From JANNSW01 sp031431235 (GTDB lineage Bacteria > Pseudomonadota > Alphaproteobacteria > Rhizobiales > Hyphomicrobiaceae), in the NCBI GenBank assembly GCA_031431235.1, contig JANPDA010000492.1, forward strand, positions 1 to 18,318: a stretch of 18,318 nucleotides of DNA, read 5' to 3'. The translations under genes and the position numbers were made by a program. Shown here in pieces: positions 6,147 to 14,365 of the stretch; position 1 is the stretch's first letter, and each line of letters opens with the position of its first letter. Below the pieces are notes generated by a model, which saw only the letters and a program-made list of their open reading frames with translations, was not told where the DNA came from and made no database searches.

Positions 6147-8222
6147 ATGCGCCCGACCGCCACGCACTCGCCCGACGACATCGATTTCGGCACGCTCTGG
6201 CAGGCGATCGTCGAGCGCCGGATCGCGTTGATGGCTAGCGTCATTGTGGTTGGTGGGCTGACCTTCGGCTTCCTGGCGATATTGACGCCGCGCTATACGT
6301 CCACGGCGGAGGTGTTGATCTCGCGCGAGGAGGCGCGCTCGCTCGAATCGCTCCGGGTCGATGCCGACGATGTCGCCAATCAGGTCGAGCTGATCCGCTC
6401 GCCGGATCTGCTGGCGCGCGTCGCACGCGAGCTGGAGCTCGAGCAGAACCCGGAGTTCAACGCCGCCCTCCGGCGCAAGTCACTGCCCGACAAGTTGCTG
6501 CAGCTGGCGGGCTTTGGCGGCAACGAGCTGCGAATGGGGGAGGAGGAGCGGGTGCTCGTTGCGTTCGAGCAGCGGCTGCAGGTCAATCCGGTCGCCGACT
6601 CCCATGTGATCTCGATCGAGGCATCGTCGGCCGGCAGCGAGCTTGCGTCCCGGCTCGCGAACGCCCTCGCCAAGGCCTACATCGAATCGACCCACCTCGG
6701 TCAGCTCCGCAAGGAGAGCGTTGCGGCCGAATCGCTCGACAGCAAGATCGAGGCCATGAAGCGCGACGCCGAGACGGCGGAGGCCGCGCTCGACAGCTTC
6801 CGAGCAAAGGCTGGCCTCCTCGCCGGCCAGAGCAACGCGACCCTCGACGCCCAGCAGCTCGCCGAGATCAACGCGCAGCTCTCGGTTGCGCGGTCGAGCC
6901 GCACTGAAGCCGAGGCGCGCGCCCGTATCGTCGGCGAGATGCTGTCAGCCGGCGAGATCGATGCCTCTCCCGAGGTGCTGAAGTCCACCACCATCCAGCG
7001 CCTGCTGGAAGGCCGCATTCAGATCGAACGCCGGCTCGCGGAGCTTTCGGCAACCCTGCTGCCGGGCCACCCCCGCATGCGCCAGCTCTATTCCGAGCTC
7101 GCGACCCTCAAGTCCCAGCTCCAGAGCGAAGGGCAGAAAATCGTCCGCGGCATCCAACGCGAGGTGACGGTCGCGACCGCACGCGAGCAGGCGATCGAGC
7201 GCAACCTCGAAACGCTGACCGGCCACTCGGCGCGCTCGCGCGAGGCCCAGGCACGGCTCGGCGTGCTCGACCAGGAGGCCCGCTCGAAGCGGGCGCTCTA
7301 CGAAAGTCATCTCGACCGCTTCAACGAGGCGAGCACGCACAGCGATCACGCGGCCGTCCCCCCGCTCGCCCGCCTGATCTCGACGGCTCGCCCCTCTGCG
7401 ATCCCGGCCTTCCCCAAGACCGTTCCAATCACGCTGCTGGCGATGGCCGGCACGCTGATGCTGGGCCTGGCCCTGATCGGCATGGGCGAGCGCGTCGGGA
7501 GGAACCGCCGGCATCGGGCAAGGCACGCTCTCGGCCCGGCAAAGCCGATCGATGTGACGCCCAACCCAGGCCGCTCCGTCACGTCCCAGCCGATCCTGCT
7601 GTTGCGCTCGTGCGCGGATGTGGCCGCCTATCTGGAGCAGCTCGCCGGCGGGCGGCCCGATCTGCGAACGCTGCTGTCGGCTACCGGCGCGACCGGTGAG
7701 CCTTGCACCGAGCCACTCCAGATCGCCCGCCACCTCGCCAGCAAATCCATGCCGGTGCTGCTGATCGACCTGTCGGCGATCCCGACCGGCCTGGCGGGCT
7801 TCGGCGATCTCGTTGCCGGTAGCGCGACGTTCGAGGATACGATCGAAGCCGATTCCCTCGGTTCCGCCCACTTGATGGGTGCTGGCAGCCGGGCGATCGA
7901 TAGCTTCGAAGTGGGCCAGCTGGCCGCGGCGGAGGCGGTGCTCGATGCGCTCGAAGGCATCTACGCCCATGTGATCGTCACCGCCGAGCCGGAGGTTGCG
8001 ACACGGCTGTTGACGGCGATCAAAGGACAGATCGATGCGGGCGTGCTGCTGGAGCGCGGGCCGGCGGCACCCCCGCTCGGCGGCAGCCGGGACTTTCTCG
8101 GCTTTCAGAACCCGCCCTTCGCGGTCATCCGCCTCGAATGCGCTGGGCCTCGCGCCGGAACAGCGACCGGTCTCACCGCGCGGCTGCGGAGAGAGCGCGA
8201 GCAACCGCGCCAGCAAAGTTGA
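6147..8222 (+). CDS. Wzz/GumC-type exopolysaccharide chain-length protein with degenerate kinase-like C-terminus
   Basis: About 691 residues. The protein has a Wzz domain with a first membrane helix near residues 26-47 (MASVIVVGGLTFGFLAIL), and a long periplasmic helical/coiled-coil region to about 410. A Pro-rich motif (PSAIPAFPKTVP) leads into a second helix near 427-447, and a cytoplasmic domain follows. Partners are normally the Wza-type channel and Wzy/Wzx, setting polymer length. The cytoplasmic part keeps the BY-kinase layout, but the Walker A position reads SATGATGEPCTEP (about 511-523) with no GK[ST]. VLLID (537-541) remains as Walker A', and the Walker B position reads HVIVTAEP (608-615) without its Asp. 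There is no tyrosine-rich tail. I therefore read it as a non-catalytic regulator. The open frame extends upstream into the divergent gene. The ATG at 6147 is the first start that gives a normal N-terminus, though its Shine-Dalgarno is weak. Confidence 0.85.
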   Translation: MRPTATHSPDDIDFGTLWQAIVERRIALMASVIVVGGLTFGFLAILTPRYTSTAEVLISREEARSLESLRVDADDVANQVELIRSPDLLARVARELELEQNPEFNAALRRKSLPDKLLQLAGFGGNELRMGEEERVLVAFEQRLQVNPVADSHVISIEASSAGSELASRLANALAKAYIESTHLGQLRKESVAAESLDSKIEAMKRDAETAEAALDSFRAKAGLLAGQSNATLDAQQLAEINAQLSVARSSRTEAEARARIVGEMLSAGEIDASPEVLKSTTIQRLLEGRIQIERRLAELSATLLPGHPRMRQLYSELATLKSQLQSEGQKIVRGIQREVTVATAREQAIERNLETLTGHSARSREAQARLGVLDQEARSKRALYESHLDRFNEASTHSDHAAVPPLARLISTARPSAIPAFPKTVPITLLAMAGTLMLGLALIGMGERVGRNRRHRARHALGPAKPIDVTPNPGRSVTSQPILLLRSCADVAAYLEQLAGGRPDLRTLLSATGATGEPCTEPLQIARHLASKSMPVLLIDLSAIPTGLAGFGDLVAGSATFEDTIEADSLGSAHLMGAGSRAIDSFEVGQLAAAEAVLDALEGIYAHVIVTAEPEVATRLLTAIKGQIDAGVLLERGPAAPPLGGSRDFLGFQNPPFAVIRLECAGPRAGTATGLTARLRREREQPRQQS

Positions 8223-8264
8223 GCCGAAACGACGCCGCATGGGCCTCATTGCGATGGCCGACTC

Positions 8265-8380
8265 GTAGGTTGGAGTTGAGCCGGAGGCGAAACCCAACAG
8301 CAAGAAGAGCGAAGCTCCACATCCATTCGGCAGCCGCAAACACGATCGGTTCGGTGCGCTTCGCGCGATTCCCGCCCTAC
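8265..8380. repeat. REP pair (BIME-like) with GTAG headers at both ends
   Basis: The left unit begins GTAGGTTGGAGTTGAG and closes AAACCCAAC, giving a hairpin. The right unit, read on the minus strand, begins GTAGGGCGGGAATCGCGCGA. Both start with the GTAG foot known from RAYT-associated REP sequences and face each other across 116 bases. The left hairpin is imperfect and the right unit keeps only its 5' half. The right GTAG contains the stop codon of the asparaginase gene. Confidence 0.55.
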
Positions 8381-9405
8381 AGTGAGAGCGTCCGCAACCC
8401 GGCGAGCGCGCCCCGCAGCTCGCCCGACGCCCCGAGGCGGCCGGTCTCGAGGCCGGCAACGTTGCGGATCGCCTCGTCGGACAGGGGCGCGATCGCAGCC
8501 GCTTCGCCCGGCATCAGCGTGAGCAGCGTGGCGGCGAGCGCGATCTCGGCCCCGCGCCTTGCGCCATCGTCGATCTTCAGCGCGATCGCGATACCCTCGC
8601 TCGGCAAGGCCGCGCAATAGACGCCCTCCGCGCCGACCTTGGCGAACACGCGGCCGGGCGCGGCCTGCATCACGCGCGTGCAGAAGCGGCCGGTGCCCGC
8701 GACCAGGAACGGCTCGGTCATGGCGGCGGCCATCAGCTTGTAGGCGGCATCGGCATGCTCGGCCGACACGCCGGTGCCCGAAGCCAGACGCGCGAAGGCC
8801 GAGGCGAGGGAGGCGAGCGGCATCGCCCAATTCGGCACCGAGCAACCGTCGATCCCGCAGCGATCCTCGCCGAGCGCTTCGCCGGTCAATTCCTCGATCA
8901 GGCGGCGAACCCGGACCTGAACCGGATGGTCGGGCCGCACATAGCCCGAGGTCGCAAGCTTGCCGTGCCGCGCCGCCGCCAGCATGCCGGCATGCTTGCC
9001 CGAGCAATTGTTGTCCAGCGAATTCGGCTGACCCCGCGCGACAAGCAGCTCGCGCGCGGCCTCCTCGCCGAGCGGCGTATGGGCGCCGCATTCGAGATCA
9101 TCGGTCGCGAGGCCCGCCCGCGCGAGCATACGCCGAGCGATCTCGACGTGGCGTGGCTCGCCATTGTGGGACGCCCCCGCCAGCGCGAGCTCCGCATCGC
9201 CGAAGCCGAATGCCTCGGCCGCCCCCGACTGGATCAGCGGGATTGCCTGCAAGAGCTTGATCGCCGAGCGCGGATAGATCGGCCTCAGCACGTCGCCGAT
9301 CACGAACAGCAATCCCCCGTCCGGCCCGGCGACGGCGATGGCACCGCGATGCGTGCTCTCCACGATCGAGCCTCGCGACGCCTCCACCAGGATGGGATTG
9401 CTCAA
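8377..9405 (-). CDS. L-asparaginase, Rhizobium etli AnsA/PF06089 type
   Basis: 342 residues; hydrolyses L-asparagine to aspartate and ammonia. The family signature is visible throughout: PRSAIK gives the Ser47-x-x-Lys50 dyad, ASHNGEP gives Ser79, NNCSGKHAGML gives Cys134 and Lys137, and DRCGIDGCSVPNW gives Asp186 and Cys188. These fall one position before the R. etli enzyme residues Ser48, Lys51, Ser80, Cys135, Lys138, Asp187 and Cys189, the last few forming its zinc site, so it should be active. No signal peptide is seen, so it is probably cytoplasmic. The start is TTG at 9405, giving LSNPILVEASRG, with AGGGAG eight bases upstream. An in-frame ATG far upstream at 9732 would add over 100 unrelated residues across the neighbouring gene. 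The stop codon lies inside a GTAG repeat. The gene stands alone, divergent from the CaiD-like gene. Confidence 0.93.
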   Translation of the reverse strand: MSNPILVEASRGSIVESTHRGAIAVAGPDGGLLFVIGDVLRPIYPRSAIKLLQAIPLIQSGAAEAFGFGDAELALAGASHNGEPRHVEIARRMLARAGLATDDLECGAHTPLGEEAARELLVARGQPNSLDNNCSGKHAGMLAAARHGKLATSGYVRPDHPVQVRVRRLIEELTGEALGEDRCGIDGCSVPNWAMPLASLASAFARLASGTGVSAEHADAAYKLMAAAMTEPFLVAGTGRFCTRVMQAAPGRVFAKVGAEGVYCAALPSEGIAIALKIDDGARRGAEIALAATLLTLMPGEAAAIAPLSDEAIRNVAGLETGRLGASGELRGALAGLRTLSL

Positions 9406-9613
9406 CTGCCGGTCTCCCTGTCGCGCCGCACCGCGCCCGCACGATCTCGACGCCTTCTGCCATGGCGGACGCGCGCACGGCAACCGGGCGGCTCGCCACA
9501 GGTGAGGGACCAGCCGCAGCCAGCCCTGCGGCACTCCACGATTGCAACTGCCTGCTCGCCTCGGATAGCGTTGCGTCGATGGGGCATTCGCGATCACAGA
9601 CCCGAGGGCAAGC
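9406..9613. other. divergent intergenic region
   Basis: 208 bases between the asparaginase and the CaiD-like gene must hold both promoters. No hexamer pair stands out enough to call. A GAGGG tract precedes the ATG at 9614. Confidence 0.35.
9414..9419 (-). promoter_or_regulatory. ribosome binding site fixing the TTG start of the asparaginase gene
   Basis: AGGGAG on the minus strand lies eight bases before the TTG at 9405. No ATG or GTG at this place would give the conserved N-terminus, so the Shine-Dalgarno decides the start. Confidence 0.6.
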
Positions 9614-10447
9614 ATGGCCAATCCATCCGATCGACCCGAGGACATCGTCGCGACCGAGCGCCACGGAACATCGCTCGTCATCACCATGAACCGGCCAAAG
9701 GCGAACGCCATCAACGCGCTCATGAGCCGCACGCTCCATGCCGCCTATGACCGGCTGCAGCGCGACGACGGCTTGGTCTGCGCCATCCTGATGAGCGGGC
9801 TCGAGCGCATCTTCTGTGCTGGCTACGACCTGAAGCTTCAGGCCGAGGAAGGCTGGGACCTCGACCTCGACAGCGACCCGGTGACCGGCTTCGGGCCGGG
9901 CGGGTTCGCGGGCATCGCCGAGAATTTCACCCTCGACAAGCCGGTGATCGCGGCCGTGCACGGCGCGGTCGTCGGTGGCGGCTTCGAGATGATCCTCGCC
10001 TGCGACGTCATCATCGCAGCGGAAGGCAGCTATTTCATGCTGCCGGAAACCCAGCGCGGCCTGCTGCCCGACGTGGGCGGCTGGCAGCGCCTGCCGCGCA
10101 TGATCCCACCACTCGTCGCCAGGGAGATGATGCTGACGGGCCGGCGGATGGAGGCCGACGAGGCCAAGCACTGGGGGCTCGTGCACAAGATCGTCGCCCG
10201 CGAGCAGCTGAAGCAGGAGGCGCTCGCGATCGCAGCCGGCATCGCCAAGGGAGCCCCGCTCGCGGTTCGCGCTCTGAAGGCGATCCTGCGCGAGACCGAG
10301 CACGTCAGCATCGAGGAGGCGCTCGCCCGTGGCAAGGTGCTTGCAAGCGGCGTACCCGTCTATGAGCGCATGCTGGCGTCGGAGGACTTCGTGGAAGGCC
10401 CACGGGCCTTTGCCGAGAAGCGCGACCCGGTCTGGAAGGGGCGCTAA
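9614..10447 (+). CDS. CaiD-like enoyl-CoA hydratase/isomerase family protein
   Basis: 277 residues, crotonase fold. The oxyanion-hole segments are IFCAGYDL (about 67-73) and VVGGGFEM (119-126). Glu125 and Glu145 (LPETQRGLLPD) occupy the two catalytic-glutamate positions of hydratases. The C-terminus EGPRAFAEKRDPVWKGR closely resembles carnitinyl-CoA dehydratase CaiD, so dehydration or hydration of a 3-hydroxyacyl-CoA is likely. Crotonase substrates cannot be told from sequence. No CaiB-type transferase or acyl-CoA ligase is nearby, so a true carnitine pathway is not supported. The ATG at 9614 has GAGGG upstream. The TAA stop coincides with the left edge of a decayed MITE, so the element may have created the stop. 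It is the first gene of a plus-strand run of CoA and flavin enzymes. Confidence 0.9.
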   Translation: MANPSDRPEDIVATERHGTSLVITMNRPKANAINALMSRTLHAAYDRLQRDDGLVCAILMSGLERIFCAGYDLKLQAEEGWDLDLDSDPVTGFGPGGFAGIAENFTLDKPVIAAVHGAVVGGGFEMILACDVIIAAEGSYFMLPETQRGLLPDVGGWQRLPRMIPPLVAREMMLTGRRMEADEAKHWGLVHKIVAREQLKQEALAIAAGIAKGAPLAVRALKAILRETEHVSIEEALARGKVLASGVPVYERMLASEDFVEGPRAFAEKRDPVWKGR

Positions 10448-10548
10448 TGTCCTGACTGACTCATTCGGTACCCCAAATGAATGGCCAGCTCACTAGCCAA
10501 GTCATTGGTTCGTTTTCCGGCCGGATTGAAGGGCTTGGACCAGAACAC
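10446..10548. mobile_element. MITE-like element, decayed copy 3 (internally deleted)
   Basis: CATTCGGTACCCCAAATGAA is shared exactly with copy 1, and CACTAGCCAA follows as there. The left end has mutated (ATGTCCTGACT for AGTGTTCCGACT). The right half is shortened by about two dozen bases, but GCCGGA, GGAC and the terminal GAACAC are still in register. Its left TA is the first two bases of the upstream gene's TAA stop codon. Confidence 0.7.
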
Positions 10549-10565
10549 GCGCTGGAGATGAGGCA

Positions 10566-12272
10566 ATGGCAATGGCGAGCGCCGTCCATGACGTGGTCGT
10601 GGTCGGCGCAGGCTCGGCCGGCGCCATCGTCGCGGCGCGGGTCTCGGAGGATCCCGAATGCCGGGTGTTGCTGATCGACGCCGGACCGGCACTGGCTTCG
10701 GCCCGGTTGCGCATGCCCTCGGGACGCGGCATGCCCGAGCACGGCGGCCCCGACGACTGGGGTCTCAGCTCGACCAAGCAGATGCAGCTGTTCGGCCGGA
10801 TCCTCGAGCTGCCGCGCGGGCGGATGCTGGGCGGCTCGTCCGGCCTTGGCGACATGACCTACATGCGAGGGCATCCGCTCGACTTCGAGCGGTGGGCCGA
10901 GGAGGGGGCAGTCGGCTGGTCGCACCCCGAGGTGCTTCCCTATTTCAAGCGCATCGAGCGCTTTGCCGACGGCGGTGACCTCTATCGCGGCGGGGACGGC
11001 CCCGTCGCAATTGCCAATTGTCCACCGCGCGATCATCTCTCGCTCGCCTTCCTGCAGGCCGGTAGCGAGCTTGGCTACAGCATGACGGATGATCCTGCTG
11101 GCGAGCGTCAGGAGGGCTTCTTCCTCGCCGATCTCTTGATCGACCAGGGCGTGCGCGGCTCGACGGCTCATGCCTATCTTGCCGCCGTCCGCCACCGGCC
11201 AAATCTCTCGATCCGCCATGGCACGCGCGTGCTCGGGATCGCGATCGAGCGTGGTCGCGCGATCGGCGTCCAGGCAGCCGCCTGGGAGGGCGGCCCGGTC
11301 GAGCTGGTGCATGCCGAGCACGAGGTGGTGCTCGCCGCCGGCGCGGTCTCCACGCCGCATCTGCTGATGCTGTCAGGCATCGGGCCTGCCGATCAGCTGC
11401 GGGCGCATGGCGTGCGCACCGTGCTCGACCTGCCTGGGGTCGGCGCCAACCTCCAGGATCATGTGCGGCTCGAGCACGTCCACGTCGTCGCTGAGCCGGT
11501 CTCGCTCGCGGGCGAGTTGGCGCGGAGCCGCAGCCTGATCGGCAAGCTCCGATGGGCAACCCTGGGCACCGGTCCCTCCGCCACCGCCGAGTGCACCGTC
11601 GGCGCCATCGTCAAGACCGCCGACTATGCCGATCATGGTGACATGCAGATCTCGCTGCGCCCCTACATGCTGAGCGGCAATGGCGAGCCCATGAGCGAGC
11701 ACGGCATGATATCCTCCATCATGATGCTACGGCCAAAGAGCCGCGGGTCGGTCCGGCTCGCCTCCAGTGAGCCGCGCGCGGCGCCGCTGGTCGATCCCAA
11801 CTATCTGGCCGAGCCCGACGACCTCGTCGACATGCGCCATGGCTTCGACGTGCTGCGCAACATCATGGCCGCGGAGGCCTTCGCCGGCTTCGGCGTGTTC
11901 GAGCTCGAGCCTGGCACGGAAGTCACGAGCCGACGACAAATCGAGGAGTACCTGAAGATCAATACCGAGAGTGGCTACGATCTGGCCGGAACCTGCCGGA
12001 TGGGATCGGACGAGCTTGCGGTCACGACTGGCGACGGTCTGGTGCGTGGGATCGCTGGACTGCGCGTGGCAGATGCCTCGATCATACCGAGCCTGACGAG
12101 CGGGGGCACCAACGCGCCCGTCATGATGATCGGCGAGCGCATTGCCGATCTCGTGCGTGGACGCAAGCCGCTGCGTCCGTTGCGCCTGCCCTACTATGCG
12201 GATGGCGTCAAATACGGCATAGGGCTGGAGCCAAAACGGGAGCCGGGCTCGCGGAGTGCCGACTCGCCTTGA
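10566..12272 (+). CDS. GMC-family FAD oxidoreductase (choline/alcohol dehydrogenase-like), catalytic His replaced by Asp
   Basis: 568 residues, normal length for the glucose-methanol-choline family. VVVGAGSAGAIVAAR (11-25) is the FAD dinucleotide fold, LLIDAG (35-40) the ribose-binding strand end, LPRGRMLGGSSGLGDMTYMR (82-101) the first GMC signature region, and GAVSTPHLLMLSGIG the second. The C-terminal TSGGTNAP (Asn516) is kept. The family's catalytic His normally sits in Y-H-P-x-G-T-C-R-M-G. Here the segment reads YDLAGTCRMG with Asp472. The 472-516 spacing of 44 equals that of His466 and Asn510 in choline oxidase, so Asp appears to replace the base. The enzyme may be inactive, use another base or do a different reaction. 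GGAGATGAGG precedes the ATG at 10566. It lies downstream of a decayed MITE and 18 bases before the next gene, so it is probably co-transcribed with it. Confidence 0.9.
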   Translation: MAMASAVHDVVVVGAGSAGAIVAARVSEDPECRVLLIDAGPALASARLRMPSGRGMPEHGGPDDWGLSSTKQMQLFGRILELPRGRMLGGSSGLGDMTYMRGHPLDFERWAEEGAVGWSHPEVLPYFKRIERFADGGDLYRGGDGPVAIANCPPRDHLSLAFLQAGSELGYSMTDDPAGERQEGFFLADLLIDQGVRGSTAHAYLAAVRHRPNLSIRHGTRVLGIAIERGRAIGVQAAAWEGGPVELVHAEHEVVLAAGAVSTPHLLMLSGIGPADQLRAHGVRTVLDLPGVGANLQDHVRLEHVHVVAEPVSLAGELARSRSLIGKLRWATLGTGPSATAECTVGAIVKTADYADHGDMQISLRPYMLSGNGEPMSEHGMISSIMMLRPKSRGSVRLASSEPRAAPLVDPNYLAEPDDLVDMRHGFDVLRNIMAAEAFAGFGVFELEPGTEVTSRRQIEEYLKINTESGYDLAGTCRMGSDELAVTTGDGLVRGIAGLRVADASIIPSLTSGGTNAPVMMIGERIADLVRGRKPLRPLRLPYYADGVKYGIGLEPKREPGSRSADSP

Positions 12273-12290
12273 GCGGCCTGGAGGGTTGCG

Positions 12291-13049
12291 ATGTCGACAG
12301 TGTTGCTCGAGCGTCGTGGTGCGGTCGGCGTCGTCACGCTCGATCGTCCCGAGCGGCTGAATGCCATGAGCACGACGCTCTGCCACGATCTGGCGGCCCG
12401 CCTCGACGAGGCCAACGCCGATGAGAGCGTGCGGGCGATCGTGCTGACCGGAGCGGGTCGGGCGTTCTGCGCGGGCGATGATCTGAAGGAGTTCGACCTG
12501 CAGACGGCGAGCCTGGAGGCTTCGCGCGCCCACATCAGGGCGATCCAGTCCTGCACGCGCGCGTTGATGGGCTCGGGCAAAGTGGTCGTCGGGGCTCTGC
12601 ACGGCTACGCGGTCGGCGGCGGCTTCGAGTGGCTGATCAATTGTGACATGGTCGTTGCAGCAGACGATCTCGTCGCCTTCTTCCCCGAGATGGACTGGGG
12701 TCAATTCGTGACCGGCGGCGTCACCCATTGGCTGCCGCTGGCCGTCGGTCACCAGCGCGCCATGGAGCTGATGGTGCTGGGCGAGCGGCACTCGGCTGGC
12801 GACCTGCATCGCCTCGGCCTCGTCAACTGGGTGGTGCCGAGGCCCGAAATGTTGCCGCGTGCGCTCGCCGTTGCGGACAAGGTCGCGGCAAAATCCGCCT
12901 TCTCCGTGTCGCGTCTGAAGCGCCTCATGGTCTCGGGCCTCGATGATCGCGTGGAGCGTGCGCTGAAGGCCGAGGAGGCAATCACGGTGGAGGCCTTTCA
13001 GCGGGGCGAGGCAGCCGAGCGGGTCAAGAAATTCGGAGCGAAGGCATGA
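12291..13049 (+). CDS. enoyl-CoA hydratase/isomerase family protein
   Basis: 252 residues, full-length crotonase-fold protein. AFCAGDDLKEF (about 58-68) and GYAVGGGFEW (105-114) build the oxyanion hole. Glu113 and Glu133 (FFPEMDWGQF) match the two catalytic glutamates of hydratases. Hydration of an unsaturated acyl-CoA is the default expectation, but isomerase, hydrolase or lyase activity is possible. It is only distantly similar to the CaiD-like protein upstream, so this is not a recent duplication. GGAGGG precedes the ATG at 12291. The stop overlaps the next start (ATGA, 13046-13049), which suggests translational coupling with the amine oxidase. Confidence 0.9.
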   Translation: MSTVLLERRGAVGVVTLDRPERLNAMSTTLCHDLAARLDEANADESVRAIVLTGAGRAFCAGDDLKEFDLQTASLEASRAHIRAIQSCTRALMGSGKVVVGALHGYAVGGGFEWLINCDMVVAADDLVAFFPEMDWGQFVTGGVTHWLPLAVGHQRAMELMVLGERHSAGDLHRLGLVNWVVPRPEMLPRALAVADKVAAKSAFSVSRLKRLMVSGLDDRVERALKAEEAITVEAFQRGEAAERVKKFGAKA

Positions 13050-14305
13050 GCCGCGAAGTCGACGTCGCCGTGATCGGCGCGGGAGCCGCAGGGCTTGCCG
13101 CGGCAAGGACGCTGCAGACGAACGGTGTGAGCCATGTGCTGCTGGAAGCCCGGCCACGCGCGGGCGGGCGCGCCTGGACGGACGCGGAAACCTTCCCCGG
13201 CGTCCCGTTCGACCGGGGCTGCCATTGGCTGCATTCGGCCTCGATCAATCCGTTGCGTGCGATCGCCGATGAGCTCGGCTTCGCCTACGAGCGCAAGAAC
13301 AGCTGGGCGGAGCGCGCCCTTTTTCGCGGATCGCGCGAAGTGGATGCGGATGGGGTTGCGGAATACGGCTCGGCGGTGGAGCGCGCGCTCGAAGCCGTCC
13401 ATGCCGCAGGCAACGACGGGCACGACATCGCCGCCGCCGACGTGATCGATCGCACCGATCCCTGGCATCCCCTGGTCGCGCACCTGTTTTCCCTGATCAC
13501 CAGCGGCACGCCGGCAGAGGTCTCGACGCTCGACAGTGTGCGCTATCGCCAGACCGATGAGGACTTTCCGGTCGAAGCGGGCTTTGGCGCTTTGATCGCG
13601 GCCCATGCCAGGGGCGTTGCGGTCGAGGTTTCGACGCCCGTCACGCATGTCGACTGGTCGGGCAAGGGCGTGCTGGTCGAGACCGGACGGGGCACGATCC
13701 GCGCGCGCGCCGCTATCGTCGCCGCCTCGACCTCGGTGCTCGCATCCGGCGGCATCCGCTTCACGCCCGGGCTTCCGGTCCGGCATGCCGAGGCGATCGA
13801 GGCCTGCCGGCTCGGTTGCGCCGAGAAGATCGCTTTCCATCTGGACGCGCCGCTCGAAGGCATGAAGCCGGGCTCCTTCCTCTCCTTCATGGATGAGGAC
13901 GGCGGCGCGCTCTATCCGCTCAACTGCTATGTCAACCCGTTCGGGCGGCCGCTGCTGCTCGCCCATACCGGCGGGACGACCGGTCGCGAGTTGCATATGG
14001 CAGGCGAAGCGGCCGCGATCGCCTACGGCCTCGAGGTGCTGACGAAGTGCCTCGGCTCGGGCATCCGCAAGCGCATCAAGGGTGCGACGGCCACCGGCTG
14101 GGTTGCCGATCCCTTCATCCAGGGAGCCTATTCCTTCGCCCGCCCAGGCAAGGCCGACCAGCGCCTGCACTTGGCCGAGCCGATCGGCGACCGGGTGTTT
14201 CTCGCGGGCGAGGCGGTCTCCCCCGACTTCTACTCGACGGCGCATGGAGCGCATCTGACCGGCATCGCGGCAGCGGAAAAGGCGATGACGGCTACCAGAG
14301 GATGA
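13046..14305 (+). CDS. flavin-containing amine oxidase family protein
   Basis: 419 residues. VAVIGAGAAGLAAARTL (7-23) is the FAD-binding fold. It is followed by LLEARPRAGGRAWT (about 32-45), the GG-doublet typical of monoamine/polyamine oxidases, and GCHWLHS. Near the C-terminus, VFLAGEAVSPDFYSTAHGAH is the second flavin-contact motif of the family (usually FAGE...GT..GA). The reaction would be oxidative deamination of an amine or polyamine with FAD and oxygen or another acceptor; the substrate is unknown. There is no signal peptide, so it is cytoplasmic. The ATG overlaps the upstream crotonase stop by four bases. The downstream gene has its own likely promoter starting right after this stop codon. 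Confidence 0.88.
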   Translation: MSREVDVAVIGAGAAGLAAARTLQTNGVSHVLLEARPRAGGRAWTDAETFPGVPFDRGCHWLHSASINPLRAIADELGFAYERKNSWAERALFRGSREVDADGVAEYGSAVERALEAVHAAGNDGHDIAAADVIDRTDPWHPLVAHLFSLITSGTPAEVSTLDSVRYRQTDEDFPVEAGFGALIAAHARGVAVEVSTPVTHVDWSGKGVLVETGRGTIRARAAIVAASTSVLASGGIRFTPGLPVRHAEAIEACRLGCAEKIAFHLDAPLEGMKPGSFLSFMDEDGGALYPLNCYVNPFGRPLLLAHTGGTTGRELHMAGEAAAIAYGLEVLTKCLGSGIRKRIKGATATGWVADPFIQGAYSFARPGKADQRLHLAEPIGDRVFLAGEAVSPDFYSTAHGAHLTGIAAAEKAMTATRG

Positions 14306-14306
14306 G

Positions 14307-14337
14307 AATTGCCAACTCCTCGAAATTGCCATATCCT
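14307..14337 (+). promoter_or_regulatory. promoter and direct repeats before the AbrB/PIN pair
   Basis: TTGCCA (14309-14314) and TATCCT (14332-14337) are 17 bases apart, a good sigma70-type promoter (5/6 and 4/6). AATTGCCA occurs twice (14307-14314 and 14324-14331) with a 17-base period, overlapping the -35 and the spacer just upstream of the -10. That is where an autoregulating antitoxin would bind. Promoter and operator roles are inferred. Confidence 0.5.
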
Positions 14338-14365
14338 GGGATCTGTCACTCGGGAGCAATCCTCC

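Noticed and set aside
8755..9750. 331-residue plus-strand frame over the asparaginase gene
   Set aside because: It is antisense to a gene with all catalytic and zinc residues in place, and has no domain of its own.
9614..10447. Naming the crotonase caiD within a carnitine operon
   Set aside because: The C-terminus is CaiD-like, but no CaiA, CaiB, CaiC or CaiT homologue is present in the window.
10566..12272. Assigning the GMC gene as betA choline dehydrogenase
   Set aside because: The catalytic His is missing and no betaine-aldehyde dehydrogenase or choline transporter is nearby.
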